64,000 bases of DNA from Chlorella sorokiniana (Eukaryota > Chlorophyta > Trebouxiophyceae > Chlorellales > Chlorellaceae): contig CP084615.1 of assembly GCA_025917655.1 (NCBI GenBank), positions 2,294,001-2,358,000 on the forward strand, read 5' to 3'. A program made the position numbers and the translations under genes. Below, piece after piece: positions 33,215 to 44,300 of the stretch. The notes beneath the pieces are model-generated. The model saw only the letters and a list, made by a program, of their open reading frames with translations, did not search any database and was not told the DNA's origin. Position 1 is the stretch's first letter, and every line of letters starts with the position of its first letter.

Positions 33215-35261
33215 TCACGCGCGCACCGGCGGCGCGTAGGGCCCGTTGGGCAGGCTGCCCCGCGCCGCCGCCGCCGCGCTGCCGCCCGCCTCCGCCAGCG
33301 CCTGCTGCGCCACGGCGGCCGCGTCCTTCCACCCCGCCAGCGTACGCTGCAGCTCCAGCCAGTGCTGGGGGCCAAAGGTGCGGGGGCGCACTTGGAGACC
33401 GCCACCACGCCCCGCAGCTGGTCGATCCGCGCCTCGACAATGCGCTTGCCGATGGCCTGCACCACCGCGCCCTCCACCTCGCCCGCGCTCAGCCCCAGCG
33501 CAGACTGCGGGCGTGAAAAGGGGGGAGGGGGCGGGGGGGGGGGGCGGGGGCGTGCGGCGGCATGCGGTCAGGCACAACACGCTCCCGCCACAGCATCGCA
33601 TGTGGCCACCACCTACGCGCTCCCCATGCATTCACACGCGTGCACCCACCAACCCACACACGCCCAGAGCCCACCTGAATTTGGTCAAAGGTAATCTCGG
33701 AAGCGCCGTGGGCCAGCCCCATGAAGGCCAGCAGCCGCATCTTGGCCAGCGCCTCCTCGCCGCCAATGCCCACCGCCTCCAGCGCGGCAGCGCCTGCCGG
33801 TGTGGCGGCAAACGCTTGGAACTCCTGCTTTTTGTTGGGGGAGGGGCGCGGGGGGTGCGGCTGTGAGGAGTGGGCGGCGAGGGCGCTGCTGAGAAGCAGC
33901 TGTGAGGGGCCCAGCAGCCGCAGCCCGCCGCACAGCTTCCGCCACAGCCGCTACGCCTGCGCCGCCCCGCAGGGCCGCCGCTGCGCTCGCCGCACCTGCA
34001 CGCTGCCGCCCAGGAAGACCGCCAGCAGCCTGTGCAGGTCGGCGTGCTGCGGGGAGGTGGCCAGCTGGGCCACCGCGGGGTTGGCGGCCAGGTCAAACTG
34101 GAACATGTCTGGGGAGCGGATGAACTCGGAGACGACGGCGGCGGCGGCGGGCAGCGCGGGAGGGCAGGTCGGCGGCAGGGGCGTCCTGCGCGGCAACAGG
34201 GTGGGCCCGTGGCGATGGAAGGGCGGAGGAGAGGTGAGCGGGGCACTGGGTGTGCAGGTGGCTGCGCTGGCGGGCTGGCAGGCTTGCGCGCGCGGCCCCA
34301 GGCCTGCTGCCTTGACAGCACAACCCGCGCATCCGACACGCAGCCAGCCCGGCCCGGGAGCTGCTCAAAGGGCGTGGCAGCGCTGGCCGGCGGCCTCCTG
34401 CAATGCTGCTGCGTGCCGACCGGCCGCTTGCTCTGCTGTGGGTGCCCAGCGGCGCACCTCGTATGTGGCCAGGCACTTGGTCAGCAGGCGGTACGACTCG
34501 CGAGCAGCGGTACGCGGCTTCCGCGTGCACCCTGCCAGCGTGTCGGCGCAGGCGGCATACAGGCGCCGCTCGTCGGCCGGTGACAGCGCCAGCTCGGCGG
34601 CCCAGCCGTCGGCGTGCGCCTTGATCACCGGCAGCATGATGTCGGCCAGCCCAGCGCGGCTGGCGTAGCCCAGTGCCTCCAGCAGCACCGCCGCCTTGCT
34701 GGCCGAGTCGTACGTCGTGTTGTACAGCGTGACGAGCGCCAGCAGGCGCTTGTCTGGTCGGGAGTCGGCCGACGCCGCCAGCGCGGAGGCGAGCCGCTGT
34801 GTCGCAGCCGCAGCCGCGGGCAGCGCTATCCGTGGCACCAGGTGGCACGTCATGTTAAGGCAGCACTCCAGATCTGCAAGGGGCATGCGTGCAGGGGGAT
34901 GGGGGCCCTATGAGCAGCAGGGGGCAGGAGGCGGGAGGCGACGAGCAGCAGCGGCGGCGCCCACCCTGGTCACTGCCGCTGGCGCTCAGCACAACATCCA
35001 GCGCCGAGATAAACTTGTCCAAGAGCTTCTCGTACTCCTCCGCCGCGTAAAGCTGCTCGCACTCCTCTGCAAAGCCCGGCGGAGCGCCCTGCGACAAGCA
35101 AGCGGCAATTGGAGTGTGATGGCGGGGTGATCGCGCAACAGCAGTGCCCCCGAGTCGCGTGTTGTGCGTGAGAAGCCCACCTGCAGCTCGGCTATGTACT
35201 TGGCGATTGCATCATAAGCCTCCTCCTCGCTGGTCTCGATGACTTGCGCATGGGCCGCCAT
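33215..35261 (-). CDS. Translation initiation factor eIF3 subunit m (PCI domain)
   Basis: Subunit of the eIF3 octamer core that helps assemble the 43S complex on the small ribosomal subunit. The ATG at 35261 opens MAAHAQVIETSEEEAYD. Exon 2 has GFAEECEQLYAAEEYEKLL; the large third exon is helical (LLALVTLYNTTYDS, ADIMLPVIKAHADGW, SYRLLTKCLATYE). The PCI half follows: VSEFIRSPDMFQFDLA, AVAQLATSPQHADLHRLL, EALAKMRLLAFMGLAHG, and the winged-helix piece GEVEGAVVQAIGKRIVEA followed by RIDQLRGVVAVSKCAPR. The last part, TFGPQHWLELQRTLAGW, is in another frame unless the G run at 33382-33386 is one base short. The stop is at 33215 after PYAPPVRA. Six exons. It is convergent with the small unknown gene (about 240 bases between stops) and head-to-head with the CCT-motif gene. 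Confidence 0.92.
33533..33544. repeat. G12 homopolymer
   Basis: Uninterrupted run of 12 G in an eIF3m intron, inside a longer purine-rich tract (33518-33551). Confidence 0.9.
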
Positions 35262-36390
35262 GATTGCAGGGCTGCAGATTATGGCGCTCCCCGCCCCGGG
35301 AAAACCCTGCATGCATTCTGCGCTCGCCAGGGTCCCGACTCCACGCGCCTTGGGAACGGTCCCAGCAGCCCCATTTGGTTTTCTGACGCTCAGCAGAGGA
35401 GGTGAATGAGCTTTTCACACAGTATTCAACCATGGTGCAAGCCTGTGCCGGTTCAGCTAAACGGCAAAGGAGCCGCCGCCGCTTGCTAGGGAAGGGCAAC
35501 CTTATATTTGCACGTACGAGCTGCGCTGCAGGTGTATACTGCATACTAAGCGTCCTAGTAGTCACGTCAAGTCTTTCAACCCCCTATCGCCAAACACAAG
35601 GAGGTTGGCAAGATTGGATGCAGGTTGACAGCGGGACAAACGTGGGGTCTCCTCGTGTGTGCGGGGTCCAAGCATGTCGTCGTGGCATCCGCAACATGCG
35701 TTCCGTGCAGTCAGCTTGGGTCAAGCTTGCAGGGGCAAAGCCCAGGGCGGCCCAGAGGCACGCCATGTTGTGGGCGTGCTCTCTGTTGTCCGCAGAATGC
35801 ATGCAGCCTGCAGGGAGGATCAAGCTACCCATGCACCCAACAACAGATCAGTAGCCTCCTATCTGCCAGCCATGTTAGCAACAGTACAGACCTCGTGCAA
35901 GTTTGCCGCTGACGCCAGCAGCAGGCCTGTGGTGGGCAGCAAAGCGCCGCAGGTCGGCGGCCCAAATTTACCTAGTGTGGTTGGCCGTCGAAGGGCGAGC
36001 CCAGCCAGCTATTGTCTACATGGGGCTATGAGTCCTGTAGTTCGCGCATGAATCCAGCAGCCCGCCTATTCTGGCACCATCTTGACGCGGCTCCCCAGCA
36101 GGGGCTGGGAAGGGTTTGGTGCCTTGCAGTGCGCTCGCGCCGTTTCACGTCTGCCTCTCGTTCCTGAAGGACAGGGACGCGTGAAATGAGGGGGCACAGT
36201 GACCATACCAGATTTTCCTGCTACCGTGCTGTCCGCCAAGGAGGGGCGTGAGACCATGGGGCATGGCGAGGTCCTTGCAGCCCTCTTTGTGCGTAAGTTC
36301 CACTTGAGATAAACACATTCTATTTAGTTGACACTATTTGGCGTCGCGACAGGCTCGGAGCTGCATCACAGCGCTGCTGCAACGAGAAGC
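35262..36390. promoter_or_regulatory. Divergent intergenic region between eIF3m and the CCT-motif gene
   Basis: 1.13 kb, lower in GC than the genes. Expected to hold two promoters and 5' untranslated regions. No coding piece with recognisable domain and no repeat structure was seen. Confidence 0.45.
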
Positions 36391-37833
36391 ATGGCGACGA
36401 GCTTTATGACGCTCCCAGGCAGCCTCCCCTTCATAGACAGCGAACACAGTGATTTTGGTGCGCATGGAAGCGTGTTGCAGCGCACCAACCAGCAACTAGG
36501 AACGAGGGCTGAATTAACGCCCCTGCCCTGCCGATCACTGCCCGCAGACGACTTGCTCACCGTCCCCCAGCGGGGTAAGGGTCTGGCCCTCTCTTCCAGC
36601 TCCTCTCTCGACGCCACGGACCTGTTTCTGGACATTGGCTTTGAGGCGTCCGGGGAGGTGCGCATTGTGCACAGCTGGGGTGCCACGCTACGTGTTACTG
36701 CTGCTTTAGTACATTATTGCCGCAGACAAGCCTGCATAACACCAAGAACCCTTCATGCTCTGCAGGCCACAAGCTCCTTCTCTTCCCCCACCTCGGACGC
36801 GAGCTCAAGGTGACTTGCAGCAGCTGTTCTGGCCGACCGCCCCGGGGCGATACTGTCGGGAGGCCTCTGGGCCGGTCCGCGCCCTGACGCGAATTCCCCA
36901 GCTTGCCCCCTTTCCTGCTCTCCAGGTTTGACGAGCTCACCTCCGGCTTCCCTCTTGTACTTGACGATCTGGATCGCCCGCAACAGCCGGTGCGCTGGCC
37001 CCACCAAACCCTGCTTGCCAACACCCCTGCGGCGGCGCCAACCTCCGCTCACCAGGAGCTTGCCTGTCCCTGCCCTGCAGGCGCTCGTTGCTGCGCCGCT
37101 GCCGCTGGGACCGCATGGGCTGAATCTGAAGCTGGACCTTGGATCGGTTGTCAGGTGTGGCTTTTGACTGCTCGCGCTGCGCCGTGGCCTTGCCTTGGTC
37201 TGCGGGCCTTCCACAAGCACGTCTGCCTGAATGCTGGTGGGCAGCATGCGTGGTGGGAAGGCATGGCAGAAGACCTCCTGTCCTGCCTCCCCCTCTGTCG
37301 CAGCGCATGGAACAGCATGGGCGGCGCCAACCCTTTCCAGCTGCGAGGCCAGGCCCTGAGCCAAGCCTCCTTTGCCATCCCCTCCACCGCTGACCTGGAG
37401 GCATCGCTGGCAGCTGTCGCGATGCCCGGTGCAGGAGCCTCACCCGCCGCCAGCACCGCCGAGGGCGCAGGACAGCAGGCCGTCGCCGCCGCCGCTGCTG
37501 CCGAGGAGGCGCGCTGCGCCAGGGAGGCGGCCCGCGCAGCGCAGAAGAAGGCCAGCCGCAAGGCCAGCGAGCGCAAGGTGTGCTGCGGCGAGGGAGGCAG
37601 AGACTGGCATGCGAGTTTGGCGGCCGTGCCCTGCATTGGGCACCTGCCGGACGCTTGCGCAGCAGCTGACACACCTGCCTCTGCCCCCTCCCCCACAGCT
37701 CGTCTACCCCGCCCGCAAGCTCAGCGCCGACAAGCGGCCGCGCATCAAGGGCCGCTTCGTCACAAAGAGCGAGTTCGAGCAGATGCTGGCGGCGCAGGTT
37801 GCCGCTGACCGAGCTGTGCCTTTCGAGGCATGA
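36391..37833 (+). CDS. CCT-motif protein (CONSTANS/CO-like/TOC1-type C-terminus), probable transcription regulator
   Basis: The ATG at 36391 opens MATSFMTLPGSLPFIDS. The first exon ends in SLDATDLFLDIGFEASGE; short Ser-rich exons follow (SSFSSPTSDASSR, FDELTSGFPLVLDDLD), then SMGGANPFQLRGQALSQ and an Ala/Glu-rich helix. The last two exons together form the CCT motif: KKASRKASERK, then after CCCACAG, LVYPARKLSADKRPRIKG followed by RFVTKSEFEQML. The RPRIKGRF core is the hallmark of the motif, which in plants contacts NF-Y subunits and DNA. There is no B-box or response-regulator domain, so this is a CCT-only (CMF-like) protein of about 270 residues. Target genes and role (light, circadian or metabolic) cannot be told from the sequence. 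Confidence 0.8.
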
Positions 37834-38976
37834 GCGCGCCCACTCGCGCTGGGTCCCCGGCTGCAGTTTGTTGCACCTGCGAGGCACGCTAGCGCCGTCT
37901 CCGCCCTCCATCACTCCCCTTTTCATTGGCAGGGCGCTGCGCGGGGCGGCTGATGCACCATTGTGCGTGGCCGCCCTGCCATTCAGTCCAGAGCAGGGCC
38001 TCCCCCCCGCCCTCCCCCTGCCAACCATTTTTGTGGTCGTTGGGGCATTGCGGGCATGCCCCCCAGCCCCGCCCCTGTTGCCGCTCGTTCATGCCCCCGT
38101 CTTCTCTTCTCAGCAGCATCCAACCACCACTGCACTCCCTTTTATTGGACATTCAACGACCAATTTCATAACTTTGCCTAGCATGCACGTCCTCTCTGGC
38201 CCGCTTGCGCCGCACCTCACCCCTGCGGCTGCAGCTGAGAAGAAAAACTAGCACCCATGCCATCACAGTTGGCAGCTATTCTTGCATTCTTTTGTGGGGC
38301 CAACCGGCGCCGCCCTTGCTGGACTGGGCGGCGACCGGTTGGCCGGGCGAACTCCAACCAACCTTGATTTATTATCTGCGTTCTTTTCACGCCTTGCTGG
38401 TGTGCCGAGCCCCCTTCTTTAACGCTTGGACCCTGAGCCATCCCCCTGCGCTCGCGTTGGGTCCCCCCCTCTTTCCCCCGCTCGCTTTACGAGCCCTCCC
38501 CCGAAGCTCGCTTGGAGCCCAGCCCCGCTCCCGACCGTACTACTCTTGCAGCCGGTGCAGCCCCACCCCCTTGCTCCGCTGCGTTGCCCCGAGTTTTGTC
38601 CATCCCTTTCAGTGTGATTTTTTCAACTTTTGAGTTTTGGGCCTTTTATGCCGCCGCAAGTTCGGCAGGCGGCCTGTGGCGCCCGATGCCAGGCTGTTTG
38701 GCTCGCCGCCCCTGCTCGTCAGCAACTGTGCTGCCGTGCAGCTTTCCCTTGTGTGTGTTTTTTCCGCCCCGCCCCTGCATTGCGTCTCTTCGCAGCCTGC
38801 CCCCACTGCTGCACAGCCCTTCCGAAGCCTATTGCATCAACGTGTCCATCCCTCTAGCAAGAAAGCAAGACTAGGTGCAGAGCCTCCCCCTTTGCCTGCT
38901 TCCAAACGTCCAAGCAATGATCCGTCGTCAATGTACGGAATGCATCCGTTACCCTGATTCTTGCATGACCCAAGTA

Positions 38977-39001
38977 CCCCCCCCCCCCCCCGCCCCCCCC
39001 C
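38977..39001. repeat. C15-G-C9 homopolymer tract
   Basis: Run of 15 C, one G, then 9 C, in the pyrimidine-rich region after the CCT gene. Confidence 0.9.
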
Positions 39002-39096
39002 GTGTCCATTTTCCCCTGTACGCCCTCCGAATCCAGCGGTTTCACTTGCCTACTGAGCGTCGCGCTCTCCCCCGGCCATTTTGACGAAGTTGGGTC

Positions 39097-39101
39097 TGTA
39101 A
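39097..39101 (+). terminator. TGTAA polyadenylation signal, candidate for the CCT gene
   Basis: TGTAA on the plus strand at the exact end of the pyrimidine-rich tract, about 1.26 kb after the CCT-gene stop. The next 60 bases contain a short imperfect direct repeat (GAGGGAGTTGACAAGAAAGC, then GAGGGAGTTGACAAGAAAGC again at about 39115-39154). Confidence 0.45.
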
Positions 39102-39199
39102 CTCTCTAAGCAGCGAGGGAGTTGACAAGAAAGCTGAGGGAGTTGACAAGAAAGCCCCGGCGGCAACGTATCCTGCTGGCGACAAAGATTCACGCAGGG

Positions 39200-40260
39200 T
39201 CAAGCGCTGGAACCCTGCGGCTTGAGCAGCCCCACCAGCCGCCATTCTGCCCCTTCCGCCAGCGCCTCTGCCCAGCTGGCGCCGCGCCCTCCAGCAGCGC
39301 TGCATGCGCGTTGCCCAGCCGCACCTCCTTGCCCTGCGCCAGCGGCACCAAGCCAGCCACGCTGTGCAATGGGTGGCGCGGACAGCAAACGCGCAGGCGG
39401 GCCAGCCAGCGCTCTCGGCTGGCAGCAATGAGGCAGATGCGCTGAGGGCGGGCCGGCCAGCTCACCGCAAAGGAGGAGGCCGCCTCCTCCCAGCCCTTGT
39501 TGTGCCCCAGGCAGAGGCAGTCGTGGGCGGGGTTGCCTCAGCACACACCAGCTCGGTCAGATGAGCGCGCGTCTGCCCGTCCAGGGCCGCCGTGGTGTAC
39601 AGGCTGCCCAAAAAGTGTTGGTCCGCGTCCCCTGGAGGCAGGCAGGGCCGCGGGGACGGCAACAGGCGAGCGCAAAGCTCAGGGCGAGTTGCGTGCACAG
39701 GTGCCCGCCCACTGCCAGCCAGGGAGGGCCGGCTGCATCTGGCCGGCCCTGCAAGGGTGCCTCCCGCTCGCCACGATGCACTGTCAGCACATGCCACACA
39801 CGAGGCAGGCCCCCAGCACGGGTGCCAGTGGCTGGAAGCACGCAGCGAGGAGCACACCCAGCAAGCAGCGCCCAGCGCTGAAGCCGTCGCACCTAGGCCC
39901 GGCAGCACCCGCTGCAGCACATCCAGCGTCTGCCGCGTGCGCTGCGCGTTGCTGCAAATCACCACTTGCGGCAGCCAGCCAGTGGCGCGCAGCTGCTCGC
40001 CGACCTGCTGGGAGGGCCAGGGCCGCGAGGGGCTGGGTTGGGCGGCAGCCAAGGGCATGCCCCTCCTTGCCAGAGCGGCCGCAGGGCGAGCCTGGCGAGT
40101 GGTTGCAGGCAACCGCACCTCCCGAGTCTCCTGGGCTCCCTGGGGCGTGATTTCTCGGTCGTGGTCTCGCACCCGCGCCGAGGCCGGCTCCGACTCAGCA
40201 TGCCGCATGAGCACCAGCCGCCTGCAGCGGCGTTGGTGCAGCGTTGGGGCCGCAGGCACA
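39200..40260 (-). CDS. SixA-like histidine phosphatase (RHG-motif superfamily)
   Basis: Branch-1 histidine phosphatase resembling bacterial SixA phosphohistidine phosphatases. The N-terminal exon has RLVLMRHAESEPASA with the catalytic Arg-His, then DHDREITPQG; next VGEQLRATGWLPQVVICSN followed by RTRQTLDVLQRVLPGL; then DADQHFLGSLYTTAALDG. The second catalytic His lies in CLCLGHNKGWEEAASSFA, followed by VRLGNAHAALLE and, after another shift, GASWAEALAEGAEWRL, ending at 39200. The start is unresolved: no ATG precedes the first beta strand in the same exon (a GTG at 40260 and an in-frame stop just above it), so an upstream exon is likely. Two frame jumps (about 39535 and 39287-39289) separate the conserved pieces. 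Whether the substrate is phosphohistidine or something else cannot be told. Confidence 0.75.
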
Positions 40261-41371
40261 GCCTTTGACGATTTCCCAAACTATCCAAGCAACTTGGTCC
40301 AGTGCAGCCCGCACACAGCTCAGGCAGACACAGGAGCAACCGTAGCCGGCGGCAGAGGGTTGGTCTAGAACTGCGCTGGCCACAGGTATCAATTTCGCAT
40401 GGACCTGCCCCTCACCTAGTATTATCTTGTTGAAATGCTTGACAGCAAACTCTTAAACGTTGCCGCTGTGCTGCAGTTCGCCCTACTGCTGAGAAAGGGC
40501 GGAGCTGCGCAGCGCGTGCCCAATTGATCTGTAGACGTTGGTTATGCATTGTGCCATTGAACAAGCACGATGCGGTGCACTCAAACCCTTCACTCATCCT
40601 CTGTGTGTGAAATTGTACTGCTGAGTACATTGGCGGCGGCGCCGCTGTATGAGGCACCAAACACCCTCACCAAAATGTAAAACAGATCAATTTTGTTTTC
40701 ACGTTTGGAAACTTCATCAATCTGTGTGAATACAGATAGTGAAATGCGATCTGCCAACCACCCCTGCTGTGCCCAACTGTCAGCAAGCAAAGCAAATTGG
40801 TGGGTGCCGTTCGCAATTTAGTGCCTGGAAGCATCCTAACTAGCCCATACAGTACTAATCATCGCAAATCAAACAAAACAAGCGAAGCAGCGTGAACTAG
40901 GGTTTCCGTCCATGAGCCCCCGCAAGCCCTCTTTCGTGCTGAGTCGCTGCTCGCAAAAGCAATGCTGTATGTTATCGTCGATTTCGTCGGGGTTCGACCG
41001 ATCACCCCACGGGAGGGCGCCAGCGCAATCTCCTCCAACTCGCCTTGTCTCAGTCTCGGCGCACCATTCGTGATCCCATTTCACGCCTTTGATAACGGGT
41101 GCACCTTGTACAACGTGCAGGGGAGCTTCTCTGCCACGCCCACGCAATCAAGTTGCCTGCGGGTCCCCGCCCCTTGGGGCGCTTGCCTTGACGCATCCCG
41201 AACGCCAGCAGTGTGGCAGGCATAGACTGCCGGCAACAGTGGCCGCAGCCAGAGACAGCAAGCGCTGCTCTGCCTGCCACCACGTCGCCAGTTTGAAGAG
41301 CGGCGAGCGAGGCAGCGCTCGTGCTGCCTTGAGCAGGCGCAGGCGAAGCAGCTCGCCCGGACGGCACCTGC
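40261..41371. promoter_or_regulatory. Divergent, relatively AT-rich intergenic region
   Basis: 1.1 kb between the histidine-phosphatase gene and the LRR gene. The middle part (about 40380-41000) is the most AT-rich stretch of the window. It may contain a missing 5' exon of the phosphatase and the promoters of both genes. Nothing repeat-like or coding was recognised. Confidence 0.45.
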
Positions 41372-44300
41372 ATGGGCCTCACGTGCAGCAAGAAGCAGCA
41401 GGAGCAGGAGGGCGAGGGCGGGGCGCGCCCATCGTGCGGCTCAGCCCCTTCCGCCCTCGCCGCTGCCTCAGCCGCCTGCGCTCGCTGCCCGGCCCCGATG
41501 CCGGCCCAGGCCCCGACTCGCTCCTTTCCCTGGCCGCGGATGCCCTGGCACGCAGCCTGCACCGCCAGCCCGCAGCGGCGCTGGCCCGCCTCCCCACCGA
41601 CCTGTGCCAGCTGCTGCTGGAGCGGCTAGTGGCGGCGGCGGCGCTGGACGACGCAGCGGTGCTCAAGCTGAGCGGCCTGGGCCTGCACTTCCATTCCCTG
41701 CCGCTGGGCGCCTACCCCGAGCCGGTGCAGACCTTCTGGCTGCGCTGCCTGAGCACGCCCTCCCTCGAAGCCGCAGACCTCAGCAAAACAGAGGTGCAGC
41801 AGGCAGCGCACCTTGCTGCGCCCGCAGGCGGAAACAAGGGGCCTGCTCTCCTGGCCCAGCTTGTGTGAGCCCAGCCCAGAGACTGCAGTTCCCTGCAGCC
41901 ATGCCTGATCTCAAAACCCTGCGGCGGCGCAGGGCATTGACGGCGTGCTGGCGAGCCTGGGGCCCACGCCCCGCCTCTCCCGCCTGCGCCTCGACTACTG
42001 CGTCGACCTGACCGACGGCGGCCTGGCGGCGCTGCGCGGGCTGGCTGCGCTCAGCGAGCTGTCGCTGACGGGCTGCGAGCAGCTGACAGCGCTGGGGGTG
42101 CAGCACCTGGCCAGCCTCACCCGCCTGCGCACCCTCAGCCTGCAGACGTGCCGCCAAATCAGGTGAGGGCGCTGCGCTGGGGAGGGGGAGCCGCGGTGCA
42201 GCAGCAGGCTGGGGCGCAGCAGCACGCCTGCGTTGCGGCCCATGCTGCTGTCCCTCCAGCTGCAAACACAGCGGGAAGCAGAGATTGTCAGTAATACCTT
42301 ACGGGAGCTGCTTGCTGCGGCCCTGGCTGCAGCCTGGCCCCGCTGGCTGGGCTGTGCCTGCTGGAGGAGCTCGATGCGGGCTGGTGCAGCGCTCTCGGCG
42401 ACGGCGACACGCGGGTGCTGGCCGGCTTCACCCGCCTGCGCCGCCTCAGCCTGGCCTGCACACAGGCGAGCCGGGCGGCCCAGCTGGCCCTCCTCCTCCC
42501 TCGCAGCCGCCTCGGGTGGTTGCCGCGGCGGCGCCGCAACCACGTGCCCCTTCCCGCCTTGCTGGCAGCTGGGCAGCTGCCGGGCCGCTGCGCTGCCCAT
42601 GGCTGCAAGGCTGAGCTGCTGCCGACCATGATTGGAGTTGCTGTGTGCGCTGCGTGCGCTGTGTCTTGCAGGTGTCTGATGCGGGGCTGGAGCACCTGCA
42701 CAGCCTCTCCCAGCTGGAGGATGTGAACTTGGGGGCCTGCGCGTCAGGCGAGCCCGCTTGCCCCAGCACAGCGAGTGCAGTTGCAGTTGTGCGGTTGCTT
42801 CTTTCAGGATGCCAGCCCGCCCTGACTGCCAGCTGGCCCTCGCCTCTGCAGCTGCCTGCTACCGCCGACCAAGGGGCCTGAATTGCCACCTGATAGGGGC
42901 GGATGCCACCTTTGCCCCTCCCCCAAACACACACACACACACACACAGTGCGGTCCCCCTCGCACCACCCCATCTTCTGCTGTGCAGTGACGAGGTTCTG
43001 GCCGCTGTTGTGCCGTCTGCCGCGCCTTCGCCTGCTGAACCTGGAGCGGTGCCGGCTGGCGGGAGGCGCCACCCTGGCGGCGCTGGGGCGCCACGTAAGC
43101 GGGGGCTTGGGCAGCTTTGCAGCTGGCCTGCAGCTGCCACCCTGGCTTGCCTGCGCCAAAGCCAGTCGCACCGATCGCTCTCCGCCCCAAGCGCTGCGGC
43201 GGCCAGCAGCCCGCTGGCAGGCTGTGTGAGGGGCCACGACAAACAGAACCCGCCTGGCCGCCGCTGCTGGTGGTTTGTGCCCGCAGGCGGCGCAGCTGCG
43301 GGAGCTTCACCTTGGCTACACCTCGGCCTCAGACGCCAGCCTGCACCACCTAAGCTCCCTGACCCAGGTGCCCCCCTCCTGCCGCTATTCAGCCCCCCTC
43401 CTCGCCTGATGGCTCGCTGCCTTGCTGCGGTGGTTGGGCTGGCGTGCCGGGCCACCCCCTGGCGGCCTCTGCCGGGCCACAAGGCTGCAAGGCGCCGCTG
43501 CCGCTGCTGCAGTCGCTTAGCCGCCCGCCCGGCTGCTGCATGGCAGGTTCTGGATCCTGGGTGATGCGCTGCTGTGTGGTTCGCTGTTGCGGTGTCAGCG
43601 CACCCGCTCCTGTCCTCCTTTCGCGCACAACCTGCAGCTGGAGTTGTTGAGCCTGGAGAACTGCGCCGTGGGGGACCGAGGCCTGCAGGTGCTGCACCAG
43701 CTCAGCCTCCTTCGCCGGCTGGACCTCAGGTCGGTGGGGGTGACCCAGGGCCGTGCCTCGCACCACGTAGCCGGCAGCACACTGACAGCATGCCAGTCGC
43801 TCCCGATCATTCCCTGCTCATCTCACAGCTGACTTCGGTGCTGACCAGCGTGTTCTTGCGCATGCGTGCCCGCCCAACCCATCCCTCAGTGACACGGCCG
43901 CCACCAATCAGAGCATGGGTGTGGTGGGGCGCTGCGCCGCTTGAGCGCCTCAACCTCTCCTTCACCGGGGTCAACGACGCAGGGCTGCGCTGCCTGCGCC
44001 GCCTCACCGCGCTGCGCTGCCTCAACCTCGACTCCCGCCACTTCACTGGTGGGTGGAGGGGCCCTTGTCTGCACGCAAGCGCTGGCATCCACCGCCGACT
44101 CCCTGCCTGCTTCGTTTCCACCATGCACAGCACCCAAGCCAGCCTGCCTGCGAGCACCTACCCTGTGATTTCCCACGACATTATCTTGATCGAAGAGCGT
44201 TGCCTGCCCCCCTGCCGCGCCCCTTGATGTGCAGACGCCGGCATGGCCAGCGTGGCCCGCCTGACCACCCTGGAGTGCCTGGATCTGTTTGGGGCGCGGG

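Larger units (their letters stand above)
37834..39199. other. Long pyrimidine-rich region after the CCT gene, probable 3' untranslated region
   Basis: 1.37 kb between convergent genes. From about 37900 to 39080 the plus strand is strongly C+T rich and purine-poor, with TTTT and CCCC blocks, and contains a C15-G-C9 run at 38977-39001. No coding signal. The TGTAA at 39097-39101 may end a very long CCT-gene 3' untranslated region. Confidence 0.5.

Noticed and set aside
37834-39100. Several open frames of 60-150 codons in the pyrimidine-rich tract
   Set aside because: They are rich in Pro, Ser, Leu and Cys as expected from C/T-rich DNA, overlap in different frames and show no domain.
40380-41000. 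AT-rich stretch as a possible inserted mobile element
   Set aside because: No terminal repeats, target-site duplication or element-type coding sequence could be seen; it looks like ordinary intergenic DNA.
40985-41010. GGGGTTCGACCGATCACCCC as a possible tRNA T-arm
   Set aside because: The loop is too long for a T-arm and no other tRNA part is nearby.
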